Below, piece after piece: positions 33,203-41,576 of a stretch of 44,280 nucleotides of DNA; within the stretch, counting starts at the first letter, position 1; each line of letters starts with the position of its first letter. Source of the stretch: Rhizomicrobium sp. (GTDB lineage: Bacteria; Pseudomonadota; Alphaproteobacteria; Micropepsales; Micropepsaceae); NCBI GenBank assembly GCA_031291635.1, contig JARLIR010000103.1:1-44280 (forward strand). The letters run 5' to 3'. The notes beneath the pieces were generated by a model that saw nothing but the letters and a program-made list of their open reading frames with translations, was not told the origin of the DNA and searched no databases. Position numbers and translations under genes: made by a program.

Positions 33203-34627
33203 ATGAGGCGCAGACGTAAAACGAAAATTCTGGCGACACTTGGTCCAGCCAGCTCGACCCCCGAACGCATCAGGGCGCTTTTCGAAGCGGGCGCCGACGT
33301 GTTCCGCATCAACATGAGCCATACGCCCCATGCGCAGCTTGCGGAATACTACCGCATGCTCCGCGATCTGGAAGAAATGGTCGGCCGTCCGATCGGCATT
33401 CTCGCCGATTTGCAGGGCCCCAAGATCCGTCTGGGCACGCTGCCTGGCGGTCAGCGCGAAGTGCATCGGGGCGACAAGCTCCATCTCGTGCTGAAGTCTG
33501 CGGTGGAAAGCGGTGACGACATTCCCGTTCCGCATCCGGAAATTTTCGCGGCCATTCAGCCGGGCGAAAACATCCTGGTGGATGACGGCAAGATCCGCCT
33601 GACCATCGTCGATGTCGATAAGAATTCGGCCATTGCCGAAGTGCAAAATGACGGTTGGCTGAAGAACAAGAAGGGCGTCAATCTGCCCGATACGGTTCTG
33701 CCGATCCCGGCGATGACGCCGAAGGATCGCAGCGATCTCGATGCGGCACTCGCCGTAGGCGTGGATTGGATCGCGCTCAGCTTCGTGCAGCGCCCGGACG
33801 ATGTTGCCGACCTCAAGAAGATCGTCAATGGTCGCGCCGGTTGCCTTGCCAAAATCGAAAAGCCGCGTGCCATTGAATGGCTGCCGGAAATTCTCGATGT
33901 CTCCGATGCGCTGATGGTGGCGCGCGGCGATCTCGGTGTCGAATTGCCGATGCAGGAAGTGCCTGGTAAGCAGAAGTACATCACCAAGCTCGCCCGCAAG
34001 GCAGGTAAACCCGTGGTGGTGGCGACCCAGATGCTGGAATCGATGATCACTGCGCCGGTTCCGACCCGCGCCGAAGTCACCGACGTTGCCAACGCCGTTT
34101 ATGATGGCGCCGACGCAGTGATGCTCTCGGCCGAGTCTGCTGCTGGTCAGTATCCGATCGAAGCCGTCTCGATGATGGACAAGATCTGCTCGACCGTTGA
34201 AGGCGATCCGCAATACCTCACCTTCATGGAAAGCCAGCGTAACGAGCCGGAATCGACGACGCCGGACGCGATCATGGCCGCCGTGCATGAGATCACCCAG
34301 ACCATCCAGGCCCGTGCCATCGTCTGTTGGACCAATTCCGGTTCGACAGCGCTGCGCGCCTCCCGCGAGCGCTCTGATGCTCCCATCATTGCACTGACGC
34401 CGAAGATCGAAGTCTCCCGGCGCCTGTCCCTCGTCTGGGGTCTGCATTGCATCTACACCGAAGATGCGCAGGATCTTGACGATATGGTCGAGCGCGCGAC
34501 GCGCTTTGCCTATCTGGAAGGCTTCGCCAAGCCAGGCGAGCGCATCGTGGTGACAGCGGGCGTGCCGCTGCGCACCTCCGGCGCCACCAACATGCTGCGC
34601 GTCGCCTTCGTCGGGCCGCAGAAGTAA
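33203..34627 (+). CDS. pyk: Pyruvate kinase
   Basis: 474 residues from the ATG at 33203 (MRRRRKTKILATLGPASS). Conserved blocks: FRINMSHT, the substrate/Mg region ILADLQGPKIRLG, the catalytic Lys/Glu site GCLAKIEKPRAIEWL, MVARGDLGVELPM, and KPVVVATQMLESM. The C-terminal regulatory domain follows IPIE-like QYPIEAVSMM to the end. It makes pyruvate and ATP from phosphoenolpyruvate. It may be co-transcribed with the DUF1036 gene and ends at a strong terminator. The 503-codon antisense frame is a shadow. Confidence 0.97.
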   Translation: MRRRRKTKILATLGPASSTPERIRALFEAGADVFRINMSHTPHAQLAEYYRMLRDLEEMVGRPIGILADLQGPKIRLGTLPGGQREVHRGDKLHLVLKSAVESGDDIPVPHPEIFAAIQPGENILVDDGKIRLTIVDVDKNSAIAEVQNDGWLKNKKGVNLPDTVLPIPAMTPKDRSDLDAALAVGVDWIALSFVQRPDDVADLKKIVNGRAGCLAKIEKPRAIEWLPEILDVSDALMVARGDLGVELPMQEVPGKQKYITKLARKAGKPVVVATQMLESMITAPVPTRAEVTDVANAVYDGADAVMLSAESAAGQYPIEAVSMMDKICSTVEGDPQYLTFMESQRNEPESTTPDAIMAAVHEITQTIQARAIVCWTNSGSTALRASRERSDAPIIALTPKIEVSRRLSLVWGLHCIYTEDAQDLDDMVERATRFAYLEGFAKPGERIVVTAGVPLRTSGATNMLRVAFVGPQK

Positions 34628-34650
34628 ATTTCGCAATTTGCGAATAGCGA

Positions 34651-34687
34651 AAAGGGCGTGGTGTTCAGCACCGCGCCCTTTTTGTTT
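34651..34687 (+). terminator. Intrinsic terminator of pyk
   Basis: AAAGGGCGTGGTG (34651-34663) pairs with CACCGCGCCCTTT (34669-34681) through thirteen pairs including one G-U, loop TTCAG, followed by a run of T (TTTTTGTTT overall). It lies 24 bases after the pyk stop. Confidence 0.9.
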
Positions 34688-34796
34688 AAACAAAAGCCTC
34701 GGAGTCGCCGAATAAATCCACTTATGGTGGCAAATACCCTACTATGGCACCTTCGCTTTTCGACCTAAGCGATGGGCCAGCAACGACGACGCGCCA

Positions 34797-35588
34797 ATGA
34801 CGGACGTAACGACCAAGTCAGCTTCCGGCGACGATGCTCATAGCCGATCGATCAGCCGCCAGCCGCCGCTAATTGTGACATTCAAAGATGGCGCACGCAT
34901 ACTGCGCTATCTCCCACAGGGTAAGATCACGCAACGCGTTGTGCTCTTCGCCAGAGTGAATTCCGCGGCGGATGACCCCTTTCTTTTGCGCCTCATCGAC
35001 CACTTCACAAAGCACGAAATCGGCTTTGATCTCTTTGAAAGTCCTCTCGAAAGAGCCTTCGGGCCGCTCATGCGCCAACCACACTTTCTCCGCTTGCCGT
35101 ACCTCTTACGGGTCATTGCGAAGGCGGTGGTGGTCGCAACAAACCCGTGGCTCTGGAAAGCGTTGCCCCCGCGACTTCAGGGGCAGTTACGCTATGCGAA
35201 GTTTCGCGTGGACAGTTTTGTGGCTGCGCTTCAGCAGCTGGACCCCAGACCCTCCATCGCCATCGGACGCTCGGCCGGGGCCATAGCCATTACGCGCAAT
35301 GCCCAAGCCCTCGGTCTAAAGGCGCTGGTCTGTATCGGGTATCCGTTTCGCCATCCGGAATCGGACGATGAGCCGTCACGCTATGCCCATCTGGCTACAC
35401 TACAGACGCCTTGCCTTATTATTCAGGGGGCGCGCGACCCTTACGGCGATAGTGTCTCCGCGCGGCGCTATGCGCTTTCCGCCACGACGTCGCTGAGTTT
35501 TATCGACGGCGACCACAACAGCGCTTATTCCGATGAGACGCTACGGATTCTGTTGGATCGTGTAACTGCCTTTATTCACAGCTATTGA
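34797..35588 (+). CDS. Alpha/beta hydrolase-like protein, KANL3/Tex30 type
   Basis: 263 residues. The nucleophile elbow is IAIGRSAGAIAITRNA (G-R-S-A-G), followed by the strand ALVCIGYPFRHPE, the acid loop CLIIQGARDPYG and the late GDHN histidine (FIDGDHNSAYSDE). The GYPF-x-x-P and QG-x-RD-x-x-G signatures are those of the KANL3/Tex30 alpha/beta domain found in many bacteria as stand-alone proteins of unknown substrate. The N-terminal 40 residues are polar and likely disordered. The ribosome site is poor. It stands alone, bounded by the pyk terminator and a convergent GNAT gene. Confidence 0.78.
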   Translation: MTDVTTKSASGDDAHSRSISRQPPLIVTFKDGARILRYLPQGKITQRVVLFARVNSAADDPFLLRLIDHFTKHEIGFDLFESPLERAFGPLMRQPHFLRLPYLLRVIAKAVVVATNPWLWKALPPRLQGQLRYAKFRVDSFVAALQQLDPRPSIAIGRSAGAIAITRNAQALGLKALVCIGYPFRHPESDDEPSRYAHLATLQTPCLIIQGARDPYGDSVSARRYALSATTSLSFIDGDHNSAYSDETLRILLDRVTAFIHSY

Positions 35589-35616
35589 TCCGCCGGCCCA
35601 ACATTTACTGGGTTTC

Positions 35617-36126
35617 TTAGCAGCGGGGCGCCAGCGCGCGAGTCAGATAGCGAACCACCTTCTCGGGCGGTATCCCAGCCTGCCCGGCTTCAGCGAATCC
35701 GAGCTTGGCGTGGAATGCGTCCGAGGCCAAATTGGGCGGCTGCAGGTTCACCTCGCAGCAAACCAGGGCGTGCCCCGCCGCAGCAGCTTGGGCGAATAAA
35801 GACGCATAGAGCGCGCCTGCTAGGCCTTGCCCGCGGGCCTTTTGCGCCACAACGATGCGGTCGATATAGACGAAATTGTCGTAGCGAGCGCGAAACCACT
35901 GATAATTACTGCCGTCATAAGCGGCTCTCTGATCGAAGGCCAACAGGAGCAGGGAATGCTCGGCATTGCTCCAGGCCGCCCAAGCCGCGCTGATGAGCTG
36001 CTGAAAGCGCGCCATCGTCAGCAGGGACAATTCCGTCGCATGGGCGTTGTTGAGCGCGAGCAGATCCTCGAGCGCGGCGGTTGACAGGGCTTTGAGGTCG
36101 CGAATAGCGGGCGCGCAGGAATTCAT
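35617..36126 (-). CDS. GNAT family N-acetyltransferase (third, unrelated copy)
   Basis: 169 residues. Acetyl-CoA motif A is IDRIVVAQKARGQGLAGALYASL and motif B is SDAFHAKLGFAEAG, with CCEVNLQPPN between. This is the DUF-like single-domain GNAT type with the VNLQPPN strand, distinct from the paired copies at 22009-23455. The ATG at 36126 starts MNSCAPAIRDLKALS. Substrate unknown. It converges on the KANL3-like gene with a 28-base gap. Confidence 0.87.
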   Translation of the reverse strand: MNSCAPAIRDLKALSTAALEDLLALNNAHATELSLLTMARFQQLISAAWAAWSNAEHSLLLLAFDQRAAYDGSNYQWFRARYDNFVYIDRIVVAQKARGQGLAGALYASLFAQAAAAGHALVCCEVNLQPPNLASDAFHAKLGFAEAGQAGIPPEKVVRYLTRALAPRC

Positions 36127-36169
36127 CGGCGGGGTCTAGCATTATAATGGTGTCGCAGCACGCCCCGGC

Positions 36170-36709
36170 CTAAATCCCCTGCCCCTCAACATTGCGCGAC
36201 AAAGCGTCGATGTGGTGCTGCAGGCCTTCGAACTGAGGGTCGAGGGCAATAGCACGGCGGTACATGGCCAGCGCGCCCGCCTTGTCGCCGTAATCTTCCA
36301 GCATCTCAGCCAGCTGGGCCATAGCCTGGAAATGGCGCGGATTAAGCTCCACGGCCTTCTGCAGGGAAATCATGGCGGCGCCGTCTTCCCCGCCCTCGGA
36401 CTGCATCAGCCCGCGGCGGTGCCAAGCTTCGGCATAGCGTGGTGCGATGGCGATGATGCTGTCGTAAAGCTTGCGAGCGACGTCTTTGTTGCCCACAGCC
36501 AAGGCCGCCCCGGCCCGGGTCATCAATAGATCGATGCTGGGACTGTCCGAATGCAGGAAGCTGCCCAGAATCTGGGCCTCGAGCGGTTTGGCGTCTTCAG
36601 CCGTCTCCGCCGTTTTCAATTGTGCAAACAGCTTATCCACAGGCGAAGGTTCTGCCGCAGCGGAAGCTGCGCAGCAGACCAAAAGCGTGAGGAAAACCAG
36701 TATCCGCAT
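36170..36709 (-). CDS. Periplasmic TPR-repeat protein
   Basis: 179 residues. A signal peptide MRILVFLTLLVCCAASAAA, then helical repeats from about 25: DKLFAQLKTAETAEDAKPLEAQI, RAGAALAVGNKDVARKLYDSII, APRYAEAWHRRGLMQSEGG, NPRHFQAMAQLAEMLEDYGDKAG and ALAMYRRAIALDPQFEG in outline, about three full tetratricopeptide units. Such proteins act as adaptors; the partner is unknown. The ATG at 36709 lacks a good ribosome site and a TTG three codons upstream is possible. Confidence 0.82.
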   Translation of the reverse strand: MRILVFLTLLVCCAASAAAEPSPVDKLFAQLKTAETAEDAKPLEAQILGSFLHSDSPSIDLLMTRAGAALAVGNKDVARKLYDSIIAIAPRYAEAWHRRGLMQSEGGEDGAAMISLQKAVELNPRHFQAMAQLAEMLEDYGDKAGALAMYRRAIALDPQFEGLQHHIDALSRNVEGQGI

Positions 36710-36784
36710 GGGGGGCAAGGCTAGCGCAATGCCTGGGCGGCCAGAAGAAAAATCAGTCTAGAGTGATCTCCAGATGAGTCCGAT

Positions 36785-36910
36785 TTAACCTTGGCGCGCC
36801 TTGAAGCGGGGGTTCTTCTTGTTGATGACATAGGTGCGGCCGCGCCGACGGATCACGCGACAGTCCTTGTCGCGCTTCTTAAGCGAGCGGAGCGAGTTGC
36901 GGACTTTCAT
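36785..36910 (-). CDS. rpmJ: 50S ribosomal protein L36 (zinc-free form)
   Basis: 41 residues beginning [20 protein letters not shown] and ending [30 protein letters not shown] is the L36 C-terminus. It keeps only one cysteine, so it is the zinc-free (C-minus) paralogue usual in alphaproteobacteria rather than the CxxC-type. ATG preceded by AAAAGG at 7 bases. It sits apart from any ribosomal operon, as is normal for this form. It is divergent from the lytic transglycosylase gene. Confidence 0.95.
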   Translation of the reverse strand: MKVRNSLRSLKKRDKDCRVIRRRGRTYVINKKNPRFKARQG

Positions 36911-37053
36911 GGCACGCCTTTTGTAATTCGAACGATTGCGAGCCAAACCGATACGCAGCTCGTCCCGCCAAGGAGGCGCGGTTCTAGTCGGCAGCGATTA
37001 GGGTGTCAACTGTGGGGATTCCGTCGCAAATCCGCGCCGCGGAGATGCTAGGA

Positions 37054-38352
37054 ATGAGTCCCAATGAGTCCGGGGGAGGCGCGAGAAAAGTGCGCGGAAT
37101 TGTTCTGTTTTTGGCCTATCTGCTGTCGCTGCTGTTAATTGCGGTGGCCTATGGGGCGCAAGGGGCCACACCCCCGATACCAACCCCCTCCCCGCTCGCC
37201 GAGGATGCCGCTTTTGCGGCCTTTCTCAAGGATTTCCGGGCAGAAGCCCTGAATGCCGGGATCAAGGCGGAGACATATGACGCGGCCACCAGCGGCATAG
37301 TGCGCAACCAGCGTGTGGCCGATCACAATCTGAATCAGCCCGAATTCGTCAAGCCGATCTGGGAGTATCTCGACAGCGCGGTTTCGCCCCGTCGAGTGGC
37401 CGACGGCCGGACAGTGATGATCGCCAACACGGAGATTCTGGCACAGGTCTCCGCCAAATATGGCACTCCGGGCGAGATTCTTGTCTCGATTTGGGGCAAT
37501 GAATCCGATTATGGCCGCGGCGGGGGCGGCTATAAGATGATCGAGGCGCTGGCGACACTGGCCTATTCCGGCCCGCGCAGCGATTACGCGAGGCCGCAGC
37601 TGATAGCCGCGCTCAAAATGATCGAGCGCGAGCATTATGACCCGGCCAGCATGACGAGCTCCTGGGCGGGGGCTTTCGGTCAGACCCAATTCGTACCCAC
37701 GACCTTCCTGGCCCAAGCCGTAGACGGCGATGGCGATGGCAAGATCGACCTGTGGCACGATGTGCCCGACGCGCTGGCCTCCACCGCCAATGTGCTGGCC
37801 ATGGCGGGCTGGGCGAAGGATAAGCCTTGGGGCTATGAAGTCGCGCTGCCGTCAGGCTTTGCCTATGACGACGCCGATCTCGACCTCACCAAATCCGTCG
37901 CCACCTGGAAAAAGGCCGGAGTGAAGACCGCCGCCGGAAACGAATTGCCCGCTTCGGGCGATCCGGCGTCGATCTTTCTTCCGGCAGGCGCGCAAGGCCC
38001 GGCCTTCCTCGTCTTCGCCAATTTCAAAACGATCCTCCGTTACAACAACGCCGCGTCTTACGCGCTCGCCGTGTGCCTGCTTGGCGATCAACTGAAAGGC
38101 GCGAGCCCGGTGCTGGCGGCTTGGCCCCGCAGCCTCAAACCCCTCAGCCGCGACGAGCGGCTGGCCTTACAGGATTCCCTGGTGCAGCTCGGCTTTGACA
38201 TTGGCAAGGTGGACGGGCTGATCGGCGCCAAATCGCGCGCCGCAGTGCGGGCCTGGCAAAAAGCCCATGCCGTGCCCGCCGATGGCTATGCCACGCTGGA
38301 GATCGCAAGCCGCATCGCCCTGGACGCGCGGGTCAAACTCGCGGTGCCGTGA
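37054..38352 (+). CDS. Lytic murein transglycosylase, MltB family
   Basis: 432 residues from the ATG at 37054 (GGAG 9 bases upstream); in-frame GTG 37003 and ATG 37045 are alternatives. An N-terminal hydrophobic segment (about 14-36) is a signal anchor without a lipobox. The catalytic domain has E150 in SIWGNESDYG, GYKMIEALATLAY and SWAGAFGQTQFVPTTFL, the SLT-type MltB signatures. The last 60 residues are a peptidoglycan-binding_1 domain (LQDSLVQLGFDIGKVDGLIG then RAAVRAWQKAH). It cleaves glycan strands with 1,6-anhydro product formation in the periplasm. Confidence 0.93.
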   Translation: MSPNESGGGARKVRGIVLFLAYLLSLLLIAVAYGAQGATPPIPTPSPLAEDAAFAAFLKDFRAEALNAGIKAETYDAATSGIVRNQRVADHNLNQPEFVKPIWEYLDSAVSPRRVADGRTVMIANTEILAQVSAKYGTPGEILVSIWGNESDYGRGGGGYKMIEALATLAYSGPRSDYARPQLIAALKMIEREHYDPASMTSSWAGAFGQTQFVPTTFLAQAVDGDGDGKIDLWHDVPDALASTANVLAMAGWAKDKPWGYEVALPSGFAYDDADLDLTKSVATWKKAGVKTAAGNELPASGDPASIFLPAGAQGPAFLVFANFKTILRYNNAASYALAVCLLGDQLKGASPVLAAWPRSLKPLSRDERLALQDSLVQLGFDIGKVDGLIGAKSRAAVRAWQKAHAVPADGYATLEIASRIALDARVKLAVP

Positions 38353-38395
38353 TAACACTAGGGACGTGATCGCTGCTCTTTAGGTTCCACCGTCG

Positions 38396-38474
38396 TGACC
38401 GGGCTTGACCCGGTCATCCATGTCTCCGTCTGTACAAGTGTTCCCACTAGATGGCCGGGTCGGAGCCCGGCCAT
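38396..38474. repeat. Paired palindromes of a common alphaproteobacterial dispersed element
   Basis: Two hairpins: TGACCGGG-CTTGA-CCCGGTCA (38396-38416) and ATGGCCGGG-TCGGAG-CCCGGCCAT (38451-38474), 34 bases apart. The 'CGTGACCGGGCTTGACCCGGTCATCC ... ATGGCCGGG' pattern is a frequent intergenic palindromic repeat in alphaproteobacterial genomes (from memory). It lies between the transglycosylase and the permease genes and may end transcription of the first. Confidence 0.65.
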
Positions 38475-38558
38475 GACGATGACAGGAAAGATTCACCGCA
38501 GAAGCTCATGCGTGAATGGCACGCTTGCGCCGCTAACTCCTCTCTGGAAAAAGAGGGG

Positions 38559-39347
38559 ATGGGTGATCCTTTTCAGCTTCTGGGTTTGTTCGTGCTGGCG
38601 TTGGTCGCGGGCACGATTGACGCAATGGCGGGTGGCGGCGGACTTTTGACAGTGCCCGGCCTGATGGCGACAGGCATTGCTCCGATCTCGGCCTTGGCCA
38701 CCAACAAGATGTCGGCGATTTTCTCGCCGCTCAGCGCCACGTTTCATTTCTGGCGCAGCGGTCGGATTAATATTCGCAAGCTGTGGTTACCAGCGCTGCT
38801 GGCCTTGATTGGTGCCGCGTGCGGCGCGGCAAGCCTCTCCTTCATCGATCCCAGTGTGCTGAAGAAACTGGTGCCCTTTTTGCTGATCGCGATCTGCGGC
38901 TGGTTGCTGCTCAGCGAGGATCTTGGCAAAGCGCCCGGTAAGCCGCGTTTCTCTTTCGCCCTGATCAGCGTGACCCTGATACCGATCGTGGCGGCCTATG
39001 ACGGCTTTTTCGGGCCCGGCACAGGCACATTCTTCGCGCTGGGCATGGTGGGGCTAGCGGGCTTCTCGTTGGATCAGGCGACCATCGAGGCCAAGCTCTA
39101 CAATCTGATGAGCAACCTTGGCGCGCTGCTGTTCTTCCTGGTCAAAGGCCATATCGTCTGGCCGTTTGCGATCGTCATGGCTTGCGGCATGGTGGCGGGC
39201 GGATCGATTGGCGCGCGACTGGTCATCCGTCACGGCACCAGCCTGATCAAACCACTGCTGATCGTGATGAGTTTGGCGATGAGCCTGCGCCTGCTCTGGC
39301 AGAACGGCACGCTGGCACAGTGGTGGGCGGTGCTGGCGGGACATTGA
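38559..39347 (+). CDS. TauE/SafE (TSUP) family permease
   Basis: 262 residues from the ATG at 38559 (AGAGGGG directly upstream). About eight transmembrane helices in two repeats: the first has VAGTIDAMAGGGGLLTVPGL and ATNKMSAIFSPLSATFHF, the second DGFFGPGTGTFFALGM and EAKLYNLMSNLGALLFFL. The GGGG-L and FFGPGTG loops are the TSUP signatures. Family members export sulfite, sulfoacetate or related organosulfonates, or take up others; the substrate here is unknown. A dispersed palindromic repeat precedes the gene. Confidence 0.93.
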   Translation: MGDPFQLLGLFVLALVAGTIDAMAGGGGLLTVPGLMATGIAPISALATNKMSAIFSPLSATFHFWRSGRINIRKLWLPALLALIGAACGAASLSFIDPSVLKKLVPFLLIAICGWLLLSEDLGKAPGKPRFSFALISVTLIPIVAAYDGFFGPGTGTFFALGMVGLAGFSLDQATIEAKLYNLMSNLGALLFFLVKGHIVWPFAIVMACGMVAGGSIGARLVIRHGTSLIKPLLIVMSLAMSLRLLWQNGTLAQWWAVLAGH

Positions 39348-39368
39348 CTCCCACCAGCCTCAACCAGA

Positions 39369-40394
39369 TTACTTCGTAGGCGGAATAAGCGCGCCCAGGA
39401 TCGGTTTGACCCAGCCGGGCTTGGAGAAGTCGTAGAGCAGAAAATCGGAATCGAACTGCCAGTAAGCCCAGGCAAAGCCGTACTTCTCGGCATTGCGTGC
39501 GACAGCGGCCGTCCATTGGGCACGGCTTTCCATTGGGCCTTTGTCATAGGCGCCAAACTCACCAAGGAAGATCGGGCGGTTGTTGGCATCGCTCCAAGTC
39601 TTGGCGACATAGAGCTCCTCCTCCATCACTTGACGTTCCGACTCGGTACCCCAGGTCACGCCGAGGTCCGTGTTCACCGGGTCCCAAGCGGCCCCCTGAT
39701 GGGTGAAAGGCCGCGGCAAATAGTAGTGGAGCACCGCGATGAGGTGGCGATCCTCTTCCGGTAGCTTCAGCCAAGGCAGACCTTCCAGATTGTTCCAGTA
39801 GGGCCCGCCGATCAGGACATTGCGGGTTGGATTGGTCTGACGCACAACGGCGAGAAATTCCCGCGACAAGACCTGCCAAACTTGTGGTGTGATGGCGCCG
39901 TTCGGCTCGTTGAGAAGCTCGAACAGAACCTTATTGGGCGCGTCTTTGAAATGCGGAGCCAGTTGGCCCCACACCGCCTTGACCTTGGTGCGGCAGCCTT
40001 CGGCCGATTTGGCACAGAGTTCGTAATCATGCTCGTCGAGCACCACGGTAAGGCCCTGCTCCAGCGCCGCATTCACCATCGTGTCGAGCGTCTTTAACCA
40101 CACCGGATCGAGTTTATTATTGGCATCCAGACGCGCAAAGGTCTGCAGCACGATGCGCACGTTGGAAAATCCGGCGTCGTGAATCGTCTTGAACATCGCT
40201 GGCGTGAAACGGCCCTTAGCAGGATCGCTCCACACCGGATCGTAACCGAGCACGTTGACGCCACGCCCCATCTCAGCGGTCTGCGCAAAGGGGTCGATGG
40301 GGACAAAAGCCGCTCCGGCTTTCGGCGCGGCTAGGCCGGCCGAAAACAGGAACAGAAAGGCGCCGGTTGCTGCGAGAATTTTTGAGAGTTTCAT
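39369..40394 (-). CDS. Glycoside hydrolase family 5 (secreted), copy 2
   Basis: 341 residues. A signal peptide (MKLSKILAATGAFLFLFSAGLA) precedes a GH5 barrel: RGVNVLGYDP, GFSNVRIVLQTF, VVLDEHDYELC, the acid/base E163 in FELLNEPNG, HYYLPRPFTHQGAAW and the nucleophile E279 in PIFLGEFGAYD. GH5 enzymes cut beta-1,4 links in glucan, mannan or xyloglucan; the subfamily cannot be told by eye. It lies 14 bases after the stop of the lipoprotein paralogue, so the pair is one operon. Confidence 0.92.
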   Translation of the reverse strand: MKLSKILAATGAFLFLFSAGLAAPKAGAAFVPIDPFAQTAEMGRGVNVLGYDPVWSDPAKGRFTPAMFKTIHDAGFSNVRIVLQTFARLDANNKLDPVWLKTLDTMVNAALEQGLTVVLDEHDYELCAKSAEGCRTKVKAVWGQLAPHFKDAPNKVLFELLNEPNGAITPQVWQVLSREFLAVVRQTNPTRNVLIGGPYWNNLEGLPWLKLPEEDRHLIAVLHYYLPRPFTHQGAAWDPVNTDLGVTWGTESERQVMEEELYVAKTWSDANNRPIFLGEFGAYDKGPMESRAQWTAAVARNAEKYGFAWAYWQFDSDFLLYDFSKPGWVKPILGALIPPTK

Positions 40395-40408
40395 CCGACG
40401 CCTCCCGA

Positions 40409-41476
40409 TCAGTTTTTGGTTTGTGGTGGAATTAGTGCGTCGAGGATCGGCTTCACCCAGCCAGATTTGGCGAAATCGTAGAGCACAAAATCGGGATCAA
40501 GCTGCCAATAGGCCCAAGAGAAGCCACGGGCTTCAGCGGCACGGGCGATAGCACCGTCCCAGGTGGCACGGTCGGCCATCGCCGCTTTGTCATAAGCGCC
40601 AAATTCGTTGAGGTAGATCGGGCGATTGTTCGCCACCGACCACGCCTTGATGACATCAAACTCCTTGTTGAGAAGCGCGTAGTCGGCCGCCGAGCCCCAG
40701 CTGACGCCGAGCTTGTTGGTATAGGCCGGAACCCAGGCAGCGCCCTGATGGGTGAATTCCATTGGATGGTAATAGTGGACGACCACGATGATGTGCTGAT
40801 CGTCCTTGGGCAGTTCCAGATAAGGCAATTGCTCAAGACCGTTCCAGGCACCGGGTCCAATCACGATATTGCGCGTCGGGTTGGAAGCGCGGATGATCGC
40901 AAGCTCTTCCTTCAACTGTGCATTCCACAGCGGTACAGTCATCTCCCCATGCGGTTCGTTCAAGATCTCAAACAAAACGCGATTGGGCGCATCCTTAAAG
41001 TGCGGCGCGACCTGGGTCCAGAACGCCTTCAGCTTGGTGCGGCAGGTGTCGATGTCCTTGCCGCAGAGCTCGTAATCGTGCTCGTCAAGAGTAACGGTGA
41101 GGCCTTGGTCAAGCGCGGCTTTGACCATCACATCCAGCGTGGCCAACCATTTGGGATCGAGCTTGCCGCTGGCGTCGATGAAATCGAAAGACTGCATCAC
41201 GAGGCGGATGTTGGAAAAGCCCGCCTGCCGAATGATGCGGAAATGGTCGGTGGTAAAACGCGCCTTGAAGGCATCTTTCCACAACGGATCGTAGCCCAAC
41301 ACATTCACACCGCGCGCCATGGCCGTATTCTGGGTCGCAGCATCGATCGGGGTGAAAGCCTCGCCGAAAGTGGGAGTGGGCGGCGCCACAGCCGTTGGCG
41401 CGGTTTGACAACCTGCCAGTCCGAGCAAAACGCCGGCAACGGCCACGCCTCGAAACATTGCGGAAACACGGTGCAT
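40409..41476 (-). CDS. Glycoside hydrolase family 5 lipoprotein, copy 1
   Basis: 355 residues from the ATG at 41476, with a strong AGGGAGG ribosome site. The lipobox LAGC (C23) marks a membrane-anchored lipoprotein; the spacer after it is Pro/Thr-rich. The GH5 core mirrors copy 2: RGVNVLGYDP, LTVTLDEHDYELC, acid/base E174 in FEILNEPHG, HYYHPMEFTHQGAAW and nucleophile E291 in PIYLNEFGAYD. It is the first gene of the pair, with a LacI-type operator 47 bases upstream. A likely division of labour is one surface- or periplasm-anchored and one free enzyme. Confidence 0.92.
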   Translation of the reverse strand: MHRVSAMFRGVAVAGVLLGLAGCQTAPTAVAPPTPTFGEAFTPIDAATQNTAMARGVNVLGYDPLWKDAFKARFTTDHFRIIRQAGFSNIRLVMQSFDFIDASGKLDPKWLATLDVMVKAALDQGLTVTLDEHDYELCGKDIDTCRTKLKAFWTQVAPHFKDAPNRVLFEILNEPHGEMTVPLWNAQLKEELAIIRASNPTRNIVIGPGAWNGLEQLPYLELPKDDQHIIVVVHYYHPMEFTHQGAAWVPAYTNKLGVSWGSAADYALLNKEFDVIKAWSVANNRPIYLNEFGAYDKAAMADRATWDGAIARAAEARGFSWAYWQLDPDFVLYDFAKSGWVKPILDALIPPQTKN

Positions 41477-41522
41477 GAATTCCTCCCTGTGGCGGCGGTG
41501 TTCCGCCTTCCAGCCCATCGTG

Positions 41523-41536
41523 TGACAGCGCTTACT
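41523..41536. promoter_or_regulatory. LacI-type operator upstream of the GH5 operon
   Basis: TGACAGCGCTTACT, an imperfect palindrome centred on AGCGCT; on the other strand it reads AGTAAGCGCTGTCA, close to the TGNNANCGNTNNCA operators of LacI-family sugar repressors. It lies 47 bases before the lipoprotein GH5 start. No LacI gene is present in the window, so the regulator would be encoded elsewhere. Confidence 0.5.
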
Positions 41537-41576
41537 CAGCGTCAAGTCACAAGCTGGAGAGGGTTCGGCCGGCAGT

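Noticed and set aside
33182-34693. 503-codon minus-strand ORF antisense to pyk
   Set aside because: Shadow of pyruvate kinase.
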